A DNA stretch of 64,000 bases from Bacillota bacterium (GTDB lineage Bacteria; Bacillota; Clostridia; Peptostreptococcales; Anaerovoracaceae): the NCBI GenBank assembly GCA_017442785.1, contig JAFRZB010000047.1, forward strand, positions 30,685-94,684, in the 5' to 3' direction. This document shows, one piece after another, positions 48,923 to 58,424 of this stretch. Each line of letters opens with the position of its first letter. Position 1 is the stretch's first letter. Made by a program: the position numbers and the translations under genes. The notes beneath the pieces are model-generated. The model had not been told where the DNA came from and searched no databases. It was given only the letters and a program-made list of their open reading frames with translations.

Positions 48923-50824
48923 ATGAACATCTTACTTGTAATAATCGTATCTGTGATAGTGTTCTCGGCCCTGGTGATGGTGATGGGGCTTCAGACCAGA
49001 CAGGTGGTGAGGATAACCGGAACGCTGGTGGCAGTGGTGCTGGTGGTGTCGTCCTTCATCTACGGAAGCTGCTACGCAGCTATCTACGACAGCTTCTCCA
49101 TTGCCGTCCTTAAGACGGTGAACGCCATAATACAGATGTTCCTGGGGAACGACGAGATAGGCTCCATCAGCGCGGCGCCTCTGATGCAGCACCAGATCTT
49201 CCAGATCTTCGTGTACATAGCGCACATACTCGCGATGTACATCACGATCAGCGCGGTGCTCACTGCAGTGGCCATGAGGCTCCTGAGGCGTATAAGCCTG
49301 CTGTTCGCGAGGCGCGGCAGCCTGGATCTCATCTACGGCGTCAGCGACGACACCATCTCCTTTGCGGAGAGCGTCCTGGACAGCAGGAAGGACACCCTGG
49401 TGTTCGTCGGGAGCAGCAGCTCTTCCGTGTTCGAGAGCGCCATAGCAAGGCAGAACGGAGTGCTCTTCTTTGAGCCTAAGTATACGGACAACGCTTCGGG
49501 GCTGATAAAGAGCATAGGCATAAGGAGCGGCTCACGTAAGCTCAGGGTCTACTGCCTGGATCCGGACGTAAATAAAAACCTTGAGTTTGCCGAAAAGCTG
49601 AGGCAGGCGCTAAAGGAGGCCGGGATAGCAGCCGAACAGACCTATCTGAGCATTATTCTAAGAGACGAGATGGCGGGAGGAAAGCTGCAGGCCTCCGCGG
49701 AGAACGGCTACGGCTACGGATCCGTCCTTGCCATGAACGAGAAGGACCTTACGGCAAGGCTGCTTATAAAGACCTGCCCGCCGTATTCGGCAGTCAGATT
49801 CGACGGGGAAGGAAGGGCAAGGGATAACTTCGAGGCCATGATAATAGGCTTCGGAAGCACCGGTCAGGCTGTCCTGAGACAGCTCGTCATGAACGCCCAG
49901 TTCGCCGGCAGCAGGTTCAGGGCCGTGATAGTATCCAGGGACGGCGACAGGGTGGCCGGAAACTTCTTCGCGACCTATCCTTATCTGGAGAAGGCATACG
50001 ACACGGAGGTCCTGGAGATGAATGCCAGGAGCCGCGAATTCTACGCCTTCCTGAAGAAGAACGTAAAACGGCTCAGGTACATAGTCATATGCACGGGAAG
50101 CGAGAGGGAGGACACGGAGATCTTCCCCGAGCTTGAGCACTTCATAAGGAGCGCCGGATCCGACGCGGTGCTGGCGCGCTGCGGGAGCAAGGGCGTCAGC
50201 GTCTCCACACCGAGCGGGATACCGGCGGAGGTGAGCCTGTATAAGAGGGACATACTCTGCGGCGACGGACTGGATGCCGCAGCCAAGATAGTCAACCACT
50301 GCTACAGCGAGCTCTATAACGGAACGTCAGGGGATGCGGACGCGGAATGGAGCGCGTGCCGCTACTACGACCGCGTAAGCAGCCGGGCGGCAGCGGACTA
50401 CGCCGGAGCCTTCCTCGCCGCGGCAGGAAAGGACTCCGTGGATGTAATAGAGCACGGCTTCGGAGAAGACGGGAGCCCGCTTATGGAGAACCTTTCGGAG
50501 AGCGAGCATCTGCGCTGGTGCGGCTTCATGTACGCCATGGGCTACAGCCCCATGCCATCCGAGGTACTTAAGCAGAGGATCGCAGGCTTTAAGGAGCTCA
50601 AAAGGAAGGGCACCCCGGACAAGGACAACATAAGGGTCGCCCGCGACGACGAAGAGATGCTGCATGCCTGCCTGGTGCCGAGGGCTGATCTTAAGGCCCT
50701 GGAGGAACTGGAGCTTAAGGAGACCGGACTGGAAAGGCATTACGTGCAGAGCGACACCGAGAACGTCAAGGTGGTAAAGAACATACTGAAGGCTCTTTCC
50801 GACAGGAACAGGCTCGGTAAGTAA
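48923..50824 (+). CDS. Membrane protein with TrkA-N-like Rossmann domain and RyR-like C-terminus
   Basis: 633 residues. Three N-terminal hydrophobic helices (about 1-24, 30-55, 92-118) lead into a first Rossmann-like part (LIYGVSDDTISFAESV...LVFVGSS). A second, clearer one follows (FEAMIIGFGSTGQAVLRQLV...RAVIVSRD) in the TrkA-N/RCK style. Near the C-terminus NLSESEHLRWCGFMYAMGY matches the core of prokaryotic RyR domains, which are reported next to TrkA-N in nucleotide-sensing contexts. It may be a ligand-gated channel-like sensor. No classical K+ filter is seen. Starts two bases after the dehydrogenase; no strong ribosome site beyond TTGGGG. Confidence 0.7.
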   Translation: MNILLVIIVSVIVFSALVMVMGLQTRQVVRITGTLVAVVLVVSSFIYGSCYAAIYDSFSIAVLKTVNAIIQMFLGNDEIGSISAAPLMQHQIFQIFVYIAHILAMYITISAVLTAVAMRLLRRISLLFARRGSLDLIYGVSDDTISFAESVLDSRKDTLVFVGSSSSSVFESAIARQNGVLFFEPKYTDNASGLIKSIGIRSGSRKLRVYCLDPDVNKNLEFAEKLRQALKEAGIAAEQTYLSIILRDEMAGGKLQASAENGYGYGSVLAMNEKDLTARLLIKTCPPYSAVRFDGEGRARDNFEAMIIGFGSTGQAVLRQLVMNAQFAGSRFRAVIVSRDGDRVAGNFFATYPYLEKAYDTEVLEMNARSREFYAFLKKNVKRLRYIVICTGSEREDTEIFPELEHFIRSAGSDAVLARCGSKGVSVSTPSGIPAEVSLYKRDILCGDGLDAAAKIVNHCYSELYNGTSGDADAEWSACRYYDRVSSRAAADYAGAFLAAAGKDSVDVIEHGFGEDGSPLMENLSESEHLRWCGFMYAMGYSPMPSEVLKQRIAGFKELKRKGTPDKDNIRVARDDEEMLHACLVPRADLKALEELELKETGLERHYVQSDTENVKVVKNILKALSDRNRLGK

Positions 50825-50838
50825 ATCGGCATAAAAGA

Positions 50839-50867
50839 TTGAATCACAGAGCATATTAATATATAAT
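50839..50867 (+). promoter_or_regulatory. Promoter of the phosphodiester glycosidase-like operon
   Basis: TTGAAT (50839-50844), exactly 17 bases, TATAAT (50862-50867), in the 96-base gap upstream of ATG 50921. Confidence 0.78.
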
Positions 50868-50920
50868 ATTTCAGTTAGCATATTTCAAAAGGGATAAGAA
50901 ACAAGGCAACAGGATAAAAG

Positions 50921-52036
50921 ATGGATTTTCTTACCAGATCACTAGTGATAATAGGCGGCGTCCTTTTGGCGGGGCTGATCCTGTCCATAGTGCTCTCCGG
51001 CATCAGAAGGCCGGGCAGGGGCATAGGCAGGTTCTTCGCTACGCTGGGAGTGACAGTCCTGCTTCTGGCAGGCACGCTGGTGCTTATCATAACCATGATA
51101 GTACGCGGACCGTCCTACGAGGCAAAAAAGCTTTTCGTAACTACGCTGCTTGAGACAGGCAATATGAAGTGGGCGGTTGGTCTCTTCCTGCCGCAGGACG
51201 AGATACAGGCTATCGTCGATTCCAACGCCATGGGGACCATTGAAGAGGATACAGACCCGGACCTCATAAACATCAACGAAGAGCTCGACATGAACGAGAT
51301 AAAGATCGAGAGGATAGAAGGCGACAACTATTCCGCGATCATGATGATAGTAAACGATCCGTCCAGGGTGTTCGTGGGCACAACCTATCCATGGGGGACC
51401 TACGGCAAGGAGCTGGACAAGCTGGTCAATTCCTATAACGCCACAGGCGGAATAAACGGCGGCATCTATGACGCGGACATGAACCGCGGCGGACACCCCT
51501 ACGGAGTAGTCGTAAGCGAGGGGAAGATACAGAACCTTACGAACCTTGGCATACGCGGGCTGGTGCTTATCGGGATCTCCGAGGACAACATCTTTAAGGT
51601 CATAGACCTAAACGGCAAGGGAGAGGCTGCCGTTAGGAAGATCCTGGAAGACGAGAAGATACGCGACGCCGTATGCTTCCAGGAGGAGAGCAGCGATAAG
51701 AACAATCACTTCGTAAAGCTGGTCATTAACGGTCAGAGGCGCGAGCTCAACGGCGGCATGGGTTCAGGAGCCAATCCGCGCACGGCCATAGGCCAGACTG
51801 CGGACGGCAGGATGCTGCTGCTGGTAACGGACGGCCGCGGAGCCAACGGGCATCTGGGCGCTACCGCATCCGACCTCATAGACATAATGGTCTCCTACGG
51901 TGCGGTGAACGCCGCCAATCTGGACGGCGGTTCCTCCACCTGCATGTATTACAACGGCGAGTGGCTGCGCAACAGCGTGACTCTCTATTACGAATCGTCC
52001 TCGTGGCGCATTCCTACCGGTTTTCTCGTGAGATAG
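50921..52036 (+). CDS. Phosphodiester glycosidase (NAGPA/DUF2233)-like protein, membrane-anchored
   Basis: 371 residues. Two N-terminal membrane helices (about 6-25 and 40-62) are followed by an extracellular NAGPA domain: NATGGINGGIYDADMNRGG, GANPRTAIGQTADGRMLLLVTDGRG and VNAANLDGGSSTCMYYNGE. These are the conserved segments of the family that includes the GlcNAc-phosphodiester uncovering enzyme. In bacteria it is linked to cell-wall glycan and exopolysaccharide turnover. AGGA ribosome site. The next gene starts 10 bases later. Confidence 0.87.
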   Translation: MDFLTRSLVIIGGVLLAGLILSIVLSGIRRPGRGIGRFFATLGVTVLLLAGTLVLIITMIVRGPSYEAKKLFVTTLLETGNMKWAVGLFLPQDEIQAIVDSNAMGTIEEDTDPDLININEELDMNEIKIERIEGDNYSAIMMIVNDPSRVFVGTTYPWGTYGKELDKLVNSYNATGGINGGIYDADMNRGGHPYGVVVSEGKIQNLTNLGIRGLVLIGISEDNIFKVIDLNGKGEAAVRKILEDEKIRDAVCFQEESSDKNNHFVKLVINGQRRELNGGMGSGANPRTAIGQTADGRMLLLVTDGRGANGHLGATASDLIDIMVSYGAVNAANLDGGSSTCMYYNGEWLRNSVTLYYESSSWRIPTGFLVR

Positions 52037-52046
52037 GAGGACGGCC

Positions 52047-53150
52047 ATGAAACACGCAAAAGTAAAAGAAAAGCAGCCCAAAAAGCGCGGCAAGGGCTTC
52101 CGCATCTTCCTGATTGTCTGGATAGTCCTCCTTCTGGCGCTCGGCGCGTACGCCGCAAAATACGTCAACGGCATGCTTAAGGAGATGCAGGCTAATTCCG
52201 TGAACCAGATCATCTCGGACCGCGTAAGCGCGATGGGAGACGACGAGCTGGACAAGTACTTCTCCTTCAACAGGGAGCTGGAAGACAACGGAGGGCATGA
52301 CAGGATAAGGGAGTTCTTCAAAAACGGGTCCTTCATCGTAAAGAGAGTCCCGAATACGGACACCTACAACATCTATAACTTGGACCAGCAGATCCTGAGT
52401 GCCGAGATAAAGAGGGTGGAGAGCGTAAACAAGCTCGGCATCTTCAACTACGGAATAATGGAGTTCAAAGGCTTTTCTGCTACGGAGGAGAAGTCCTTCC
52501 TGGACGTTGAGATAACCGTACCCAACGATTACGCCATCCAGGTGAGCGGAAAGCTTATCCAGCCTACCGAGATATCCTACGCGGAAGGCTTTAAGGACGC
52601 CGGAAACTTCGTAGAGCTCCCCGGCGAGAGCGTATACGTTCTGGATCACCTTACTCAGTGGCCAAAGCTTCGCATAACCGACGGCGGCAAGGACATCAAG
52701 TTCAATATGGACCGCAAGATCTCCCTCGGTCTCGAATACGAGAAGTGCGCGTCTCTTGAGGCTGCCGGCTGCGATTTTGATGCCATAGACTTTATCCAGA
52801 AGTGGATGAAGTTCATGCAGAACGACCTTTCCGGAGGCAGAAGGGGCTTCAACACGCTGGAGAAGTGCTTCATTAAGGATTCGGATCAGTACGTAAAGGC
52901 CTATCAGTGGGCCACCAACGTGGACATAACCTTCGTCTCCGACCACGTCATACTCAATCCTGCGTTCACGGATGAGGCGATAAACAACGTCGTCAAGTAC
53001 AGCGACGACGCGGTCAGCTTCGACGGGTACATGAAGTTCCACATAAAGGTGAGAGGCAAGGAGCAGCCTCAGACCTTCAACAGCACCATCTACCTCGTAA
53101 AGTATGACGGCGCATGGAGAGTCGTGAACATACGCGGCAAGGTCAAGTAG
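52047..53150 (+). CDS. Membrane-anchored protein of unknown function
   Basis: 367 residues. Very basic N-terminus (KHAKVKEKQPKKRGKG), a single membrane helix at about 23-42, then a soluble extracellular part. It contains a VEITVPNDYAIQVSGK strand region and a C-terminal AWRVVNIRGKVK ending that could be the last strand of an NTF2-like fold. Ribosome site AGGAGGACGG. Co-transcribed with the NAGPA-like gene, so a shared envelope role is likely. I do not recognise a family. Confidence 0.75.
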   Translation: MKHAKVKEKQPKKRGKGFRIFLIVWIVLLLALGAYAAKYVNGMLKEMQANSVNQIISDRVSAMGDDELDKYFSFNRELEDNGGHDRIREFFKNGSFIVKRVPNTDTYNIYNLDQQILSAEIKRVESVNKLGIFNYGIMEFKGFSATEEKSFLDVEITVPNDYAIQVSGKLIQPTEISYAEGFKDAGNFVELPGESVYVLDHLTQWPKLRITDGGKDIKFNMDRKISLGLEYEKCASLEAAGCDFDAIDFIQKWMKFMQNDLSGGRRGFNTLEKCFIKDSDQYVKAYQWATNVDITFVSDHVILNPAFTDEAINNVVKYSDDAVSFDGYMKFHIKVRGKEQPQTFNSTIYLVKYDGAWRVVNIRGKVK

Positions 53151-53196
53151 CGCAATGTGAAGTTTTAAAGAAGAAGAATGTGAAGCTGAAAAGCGT

Positions 53197-53224
53197 TGAA
53201 AAGTCCGGGTCTTCCGGACTTTTT
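53197..53224 (+). terminator. Terminator upstream of rnc
   Basis: Perfect 10-bp stem AAAAGTCCGG/CCGGACTTTT (53199-53208/53214-53223) with 5-base loop and T tail. Confidence 0.9.
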
Positions 53225-53241
53225 CATTTGGCGCTTCGAGA

Positions 53242-53270
53242 TTGCTTTTCCCACTATATTATGGTAAAAT
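53242..53270 (+). promoter_or_regulatory. Promoter abutting the rnc start codon
   Basis: TTGCTT (53242-53247), 17-base spacer ending TGG (extended -10), TAAAAT (53265-53270), then eight bases to ATG 53279. Predicted transcript start is 53277-53278. Confidence 0.65.
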
Positions 53271-53278
53271 ATCGTGAT

Positions 53279-53977
53279 ATGTTATGTACTGAAGCAGAAA
53301 AGATAATAGGCTACGAATTTAAGGATAAAAGCCTTCTGGAAACGGCCCTTACACACAGCTCCTACGCCAACGATTACCTGGGCGACAGCCGCAAGGGAAA
53401 CGAGCGTCTGGAGTTTCTGGGAGACGCCGTCCTGGACGCTGTGATGGCCCTGGTGCTGTACAGGCGCTTTCCGGACAGGGACGAAGGATATCTCACCAAG
53501 ATAAGGGCGGAGATAGTCTGCGAGAAGGCTCTCGGTGAGGCCGCCATAGCGCTCGGGCTCAACGAGATGATCCTGCTGGGCAAGGGCGAGGAGGCCAAGG
53601 GCGGAAGGACCAGGCTCTCCATAGTATCCGACGCCGCAGAGGCCGTGATAGCCGCCGTCTATCTGGACGGAGGAGCTGAGGCCGCAACAGCTCTTGTAAA
53701 GAGACTGCTGGAGCCCACACTGGAGGCTGCCGCAGCAGGGGCGCTCCCCTCGGATTATAAGACGGAGCTTCAGATATACTGCCAGAAGCACGGTCATCAG
53801 ACCATAAAATACGAGATAATCGCCGAACACGGCCCGGACCACGACAAGTCCTTCAGCGCGCAGGTCTGCGTGGACGGAAAGGTACTGGGCACGGGAGAAG
53901 GCCATACCAAGAAGCAGGCCCAGATACAGGCCGCCAGGAGCGCACTGGTCTATTTGGAGGAAAACGGTGTACTTTAA
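53279..53977 (+). CDS. rnc: Ribonuclease III
   Basis: 232 residues. Cuts double-stranded RNA in rRNA and mRNA processing. The RNase III signature NERLEFLGDAVLDAVM has the catalytic Glu and Asp; the second acidic site is SDAAEAVIAAVYLDGG. The C-terminal dsRNA-binding domain runs from DYKTELQIYCQKHG to the end. Start: no Shine-Dalgarno sequence is present; ATG 53279 follows the predicted transcription start by one or two bases, while ATG 53261 and the longer frame from 53114 lie in or before the promoter. It heads rnc-smc-ftsY, a common Bacillota order. Confidence 0.93.
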   Translation: MLCTEAEKIIGYEFKDKSLLETALTHSSYANDYLGDSRKGNERLEFLGDAVLDAVMALVLYRRFPDRDEGYLTKIRAEIVCEKALGEAAIALGLNEMILLGKGEEAKGGRTRLSIVSDAAEAVIAAVYLDGGAEAATALVKRLLEPTLEAAAAGALPSDYKTELQIYCQKHGHQTIKYEIIAEHGPDHDKSFSAQVCVDGKVLGTGEGHTKKQAQIQAARSALVYLEENGVL

Positions 53978-56900
53978 GAGGATAGAATTAAACGGGTTCA
54001 AGTCTTTCGCGGACCCGGTGACCATAGAGTTTACGGAGGGCATCACCTGCATAGTGGGGCCCAACGGAAGCGGCAAGAGCAACATCTCCGACGCCATCCT
54101 CTGGGTGCTCGGAGAGCAGAGCCCCAAGACCTTAAGGAGCGACAAGCTGGAGGAGGTCATCTTTTCCGGCACCCAAAACCGCAAGGCCAAGGGCATGGCG
54201 GAGGTCACCCTGGTAATAGACAACACGGACCACAGCCTTCCTATAGACTTCACCGAGGTAGGCATCACCAGAAGGGCTTACCGCTCCGGCGAGAACGAGT
54301 ACATGATCAACCGCCGTCCCTGCAGGCTCAAGGACATCCGGGAGCTCATAATGGACACCGGAATAGGCGTGGAGGGCTACTCAATAGTCGGCCAGGGCAA
54401 GATAGCGGACATCGTAAGCAACAAGATGGAGCGCCGCCGCGAGATCTTCGAGGAGGCCGCGGGGATAGTAAAGTACCGCAGCAGGAAGGAAAAGACCGAG
54501 AAGAGCCTGGAGCAGGCTGTCATCAATCTGTCACGTGTAACTGATATAATCCATGAGATAGAATCCCGCATAGGCGGTCTGGAGGAGGATTCCAAAAAGG
54601 CGGCCGAGTACCTTGAGATAAAGGAGAAGTACAAGGGCGTCGAGATAAACATCATACTGAGAAACATTGCGGCAGCCGATGAAAAGACGGAGGCTGTACG
54701 CGAGGAGCTTGCGCAGATAGAGGCTCAGGTGTCCGTTCGGGAGACCGAAAGGCAGGCTCTTGAGGAACAGATACGCGTCCTTAAGGATAGAACGGCCGCC
54801 CTGGATGAAAGGCTGAGCAGCTTAAGGGACGGGCTGCTTGAGGCTACGGAGCGCATACACGAGATAAGCTCCAGAGAGGAGCTCAACAAGGAGAGGCTCT
54901 CCGCCCTTAAGAAGGACGAGGAGAGGATAGGATCCGAGCTTTCCGCCCTGGACGAAAAGCTGGAAAAGCAGGAGCAGGCAGCTTCCCAGGCCGCGGAGCA
55001 GTATTCCGCAGCAAAGGCCGAGGCAGAGACGCTTGCCGCGGAGCTTAAGGATAAGAACGCCGCCGCCGATAAGACCGCAAAGGCCCTTTCGGACGCGGAG
55101 GATAAGCTCTCCGCGGAAAAGAACAGCCTGTTTGAGACCGCGTCCCGCATACAGTCTGCCGTAACCTCCGGACAGAGCATGGAGAGCCTCAGGGAGACTC
55201 TTCAGAAGAGGGTGGACAAGCTTTCCGAGGAGTCCGGACTTAAGGAACAGAGCGACAGGGAGATGGCAGAAAAGCTGGCTCAGTCCGAGGATGCGCTTAA
55301 GGCTCTTGGCAGCGAGTCCGAAGGCTATAAGGATATGCTTAAGAAGGCGCTGCTTGCACAGGCAAGGGCAGAAAACGCCGCGGCAGAAGCTGTAAAGAGC
55401 GCTGCCGAGGCAAGAGTGGCCTCGGGAAAGCTCTCTGCAAGAAGGAACCTTCTGGACGAGCTGGAAAAGGCCTACGAGGGCTACGGCGGAGCCGTAAAGT
55501 TCCTGATGTCCAGGAACATGCCCGGAATGATAGGCACTCTGGGAGAGCTGCTGGAGGTCCCCAAGGGCTATGAGACGGCAATAGAGACGGTGCTTGGCGG
55601 AAAGCTGCAGAACATAGTCTGCAGGGACGACGCTTCCGCAAAGAGAGCCATAGAACTGCTTAAGAACAACAAGGCCGGAAGGCTTACCTTCCTGCCCCTG
55701 GACGATCTGAAGGTGCAGCCGCCGCTCTCCTGCAAGGAGATAAGCGGCATGAAGGGCTTCCTGGGACTGGCTTCGGATATGGTCGGCTGCAGAGGCGGCC
55801 ATCAAAGCGTCGTGGATTACGTCCTCGGAAATACAGTTGTAATAGACAACATAGACAACGCCATAAGGATCTCCGCCGCAAACAAGGGGCCGCATAAGCT
55901 GGTGACCCTTGAGGGCGAGGTGATCAACGCCGCGGGCGCAATAACAGGCGGAAGCTTTAAGAACAGCAGCGGCAACATCCTTTCCAGAAAGGCCGAAAAG
56001 GACAGCCTGGACGAGGAGATAAAGGCTCTCGAGAAGACCATTAAGGATTCCGAGACTGCAAGGGAAGACGCCGAAAAGGCTAAGGCCGCCGCGGCTGACG
56101 AAAAGCACAGGGCGGAAGACCTCATAAAGGAATCCGATCTTAAAAAGGCGCTTCTTGAAAAGGAGCTCCAGATAGCAAGGCAGGCCGTAACGGATGCCGA
56201 GGGCGCCGAGGCCGGAAGGCTCGCAGAGCTTGCGGAGCTTAAGGCGGAGATAGCAAGGTCCGTGGAAAGAGCTGAGGAATATGCTGCTGAGGCCGCAAGG
56301 CTTGCTGAAGAAAAGAATGCAAAGGAGGCCGAGGCGGAAGAGCTGGCATCCGAGACCGAAGGCCTTAAGGAGGCTCTTGCGGCAGCGGTAGCCGAGCAGA
56401 CCTCTGCAAGGCTGGCGGAGAACGCCGCAAGGCTCAAGGCGGAGAATTTCGCGGGGCTTTTGGATATGGCAAGGCAGACCGCGGACGAGCTTAAGGCAGA
56501 GAAGCAGGAAAAGGAAAGGGCTCTTGAGAGCGCAAGGATCCAGGCCAGCCAGATAGCGGAGTTCGAGAGCGGCTCCGCGGACATACTCGCGCAGGCCGAG
56601 GCAAAGCGCGTACAGCTGGAACAGGACATAGAGAAGATATCCTCCGAGAAGAAGGAGACCGGAGAACAGTCCGACAAGGCGGACGCGGAAAAGTCCGAGG
56701 CGGACAGAAAGGTCTACGAGCTGCAGCTTAAGAAGCACGACGCCGAGCTTCGCGCCGCGAGGTTCGACTCCCAGACCGAAAGCCTCAAGGAAAGGCTCTG
56801 GCAGGAGTACGAGATGACCTACGCCGAGGCCGCAGAGCTTGAGGATCCGGACTTCGTAATGTCCCGCGCAATGAAGGAATCCAGGGAGTTCAGGGACAGG

Positions 56901-57515
56901 CTCAGAGCTCTCGGAGACGTCAACATAGGCGCCATAGAGGAATACAAGCAGGTAAAGAAGCGCTACGACTTCCTCTGCGAGCAGAGGGAGGACGCACAGA
57001 AGGCGATGGACGAGCTCCGCGCCGTGATAACGGAGATGGACGACATCATCCGCACGCGCTTTAAGGAGAGCTTCGATTCCATAGTGGAGAACTTCGAGGC
57101 GGCGTTCAAGGAGCTGTTCAGAGGAGGCAATGCGTCTCTTACCATGAGCGATCCCGAGCACCCGCTCGACAGCGCCATAGAGATAGAGGCCCAGCCGCCC
57201 GGAAAGAAGCTGCAGAACATATCGCTGCTCTCCGGCGGTGAGAGGACCCTTACGGCGATGGCTCTGATGTTCGCGGTCCTTAAGTCCAAGCCCACTCCGT
57301 TCTGCATACTGGACGAGGTTGAGGCGGCTCTGGACGAGGCCAACATAGAGACCTTCGCAAAATACGTAAAGAAGTTTGAGAACACCCAGTTTGCCCTGGT
57401 GACGCACCAGAAGCTGACGATGGAATATGCGGACGCCCTCTACGGCGTAACGATGCCCGAGCACGGCATCTCCAAGGTACTCAGTCTTAAGCTGGGCGAC
57501 GATTTCGAGGTATAG
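53967..57515 (+). CDS. smc: Chromosome segregation ATPase SMC
   Basis: 1182 residues, full length for the family. Walker A is GPNGSGKSN near 32, then a long coiled coil rich in Glu, Lys and Ala. The hinge at about 505-660 begins MIGTLGELLEVPKGYE and includes GAITGGSF. A second coiled coil follows, with signature LSGGERTLTAMALMF near 1088 and Walker B FCILDEVEAALDEAN near 1112. It condenses and organises the chromosome with ScpA and ScpB (not in the window). The start is GTG 53967, overlapping the rnc stop by 11 bases. Confidence 0.97.
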   Translation: MYFKRIELNGFKSFADPVTIEFTEGITCIVGPNGSGKSNISDAILWVLGEQSPKTLRSDKLEEVIFSGTQNRKAKGMAEVTLVIDNTDHSLPIDFTEVGITRRAYRSGENEYMINRRPCRLKDIRELIMDTGIGVEGYSIVGQGKIADIVSNKMERRREIFEEAAGIVKYRSRKEKTEKSLEQAVINLSRVTDIIHEIESRIGGLEEDSKKAAEYLEIKEKYKGVEINIILRNIAAADEKTEAVREELAQIEAQVSVRETERQALEEQIRVLKDRTAALDERLSSLRDGLLEATERIHEISSREELNKERLSALKKDEERIGSELSALDEKLEKQEQAASQAAEQYSAAKAEAETLAAELKDKNAAADKTAKALSDAEDKLSAEKNSLFETASRIQSAVTSGQSMESLRETLQKRVDKLSEESGLKEQSDREMAEKLAQSEDALKALGSESEGYKDMLKKALLAQARAENAAAEAVKSAAEARVASGKLSARRNLLDELEKAYEGYGGAVKFLMSRNMPGMIGTLGELLEVPKGYETAIETVLGGKLQNIVCRDDASAKRAIELLKNNKAGRLTFLPLDDLKVQPPLSCKEISGMKGFLGLASDMVGCRGGHQSVVDYVLGNTVVIDNIDNAIRISAANKGPHKLVTLEGEVINAAGAITGGSFKNSSGNILSRKAEKDSLDEEIKALEKTIKDSETAREDAEKAKAAAADEKHRAEDLIKESDLKKALLEKELQIARQAVTDAEGAEAGRLAELAELKAEIARSVERAEEYAAEAARLAEEKNAKEAEAEELASETEGLKEALAAAVAEQTSARLAENAARLKAENFAGLLDMARQTADELKAEKQEKERALESARIQASQIAEFESGSADILAQAEAKRVQLEQDIEKISSEKKETGEQSDKADAEKSEADRKVYELQLKKHDAELRAARFDSQTESLKERLWQEYEMTYAEAAELEDPDFVMSRAMKESREFRDRLRALGDVNIGAIEEYKQVKKRYDFLCEQREDAQKAMDELRAVITEMDDIIRTRFKESFDSIVENFEAAFKELFRGGNASLTMSDPEHPLDSAIEIEAQPPGKKLQNISLLSGGERTLTAMALMFAVLKSKPTPFCILDEVEAALDEANIETFAKYVKKFENTQFALVTHQKLTMEYADALYGVTMPEHGISKVLSLKLGDDFEV

Positions 57516-57518
57516 ACA

Positions 57519-58424
57519 ATGGCATTGGGAGAAAAGAAAGGCTTTTTCGCAAGACTGGCGCAAAAGGTCAACGACGTGTTCGCCACCCATCCTACGCCCG
57601 ATGAGGACATGCTCGAAGAGCTCGAGGACGTTCTGATAACATCGGACCTCGGTGTGGAGACCACGATCAAGATAATAGAGCAGCTGAGGCACGACATCCG
57701 CAGGGAGTTCATATACACCACCGAGGGCGTAAAGGACCAGATCCGCAGCATCATAGAGGAGATGCTGGACAAGAAGGAGAGGCTTCAGCTCTGTCAGGAG
57801 ACTCCGCTGGTGATCGTGATGATAGGCGTCAACGGCGTGGGCAAGACCACTACCATAGCAAAGCTGGCATATAAACTTAAGAAGCAGGGCAAGTCCGTGC
57901 TTCTGGTGGCGGCTGATACCTTCAGGGCGGCTGCCGCAGAGCAGCTCACCATTTGGGCAGACCGAGTGGGCGTGCCGATAATAAAGCATTCCGAGGGCGC
58001 CGATCCCTCCGCCGTCATCTACGACGGCCTTGCCGCGGCAAAGGCAAGGGGAACGGACGTTGTGATATGCGACACCGCCGGAAGACTGCACAACAAGAAG
58101 AACCTTATGAACGAGCTCGCCAAGATGAACAAGGTCATAGACCGCGAGTTCCCGGGCGCCGCCAGAGAGACTCTTCTGGTCCTGGACGCCACCACGGGAA
58201 AGAACGCCGTGTCCCAGGCTAAGGAGTTCGCCGAAGTTGCCGGACTTACCGGAATAGTATTAACAAAGCTTGACGGAACGGCAAAGGGTGGTATAGTAGT
58301 AACAATATCCGATGAATTTGACCTTCCGGTAAAGTTCATCGGTCTTGGAGAAGGATTAGACGATCTGCAAGAGTTCAGCCCGCAGGAGTTTGCAGGCAGT
58401 ATCTTTGAGGGGGAAAACAACTGA
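57519..58424 (+). CDS. ftsY: Signal recognition particle receptor FtsY
   Basis: 301 residues: N domain (helical, about 1-95) and G domain with GVNGVGKTTTIAKLA near 105, DTFRAAAAEQL, CDTAGRLHNK near 186, and TKLDGTAKGG near 249. Only a few residues precede the N domain; the acidic A domain found in some bacteria is absent, as in many Bacillota. Three bases after smc, and the TGA overlaps the next ATG by one base. Confidence 0.96.
   Translation: MALGEKKGFFARLAQKVNDVFATHPTPDEDMLEELEDVLITSDLGVETTIKIIEQLRHDIRREFIYTTEGVKDQIRSIIEEMLDKKERLQLCQETPLVIVMIGVNGVGKTTTIAKLAYKLKKQGKSVLLVAADTFRAAAAEQLTIWADRVGVPIIKHSEGADPSAVIYDGLAAAKARGTDVVICDTAGRLHNKKNLMNELAKMNKVIDREFPGAARETLLVLDATTGKNAVSQAKEFAEVAGLTGIVLTKLDGTAKGGIVVTISDEFDLPVKFIGLGEGLDDLQEFSPQEFAGSIFEGENN

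Noticed and set aside
53114-53278. 55-residue N-terminal extension of RNase III
   Set aside because: It crosses a terminator and the promoter, and RNase III family length fits the start at 53279.
54822-58091. 1089-residue open frame on the minus strand
   Set aside because: Antisense to the smc coiled coil; long because of codon bias, with no domain signal or promoter.
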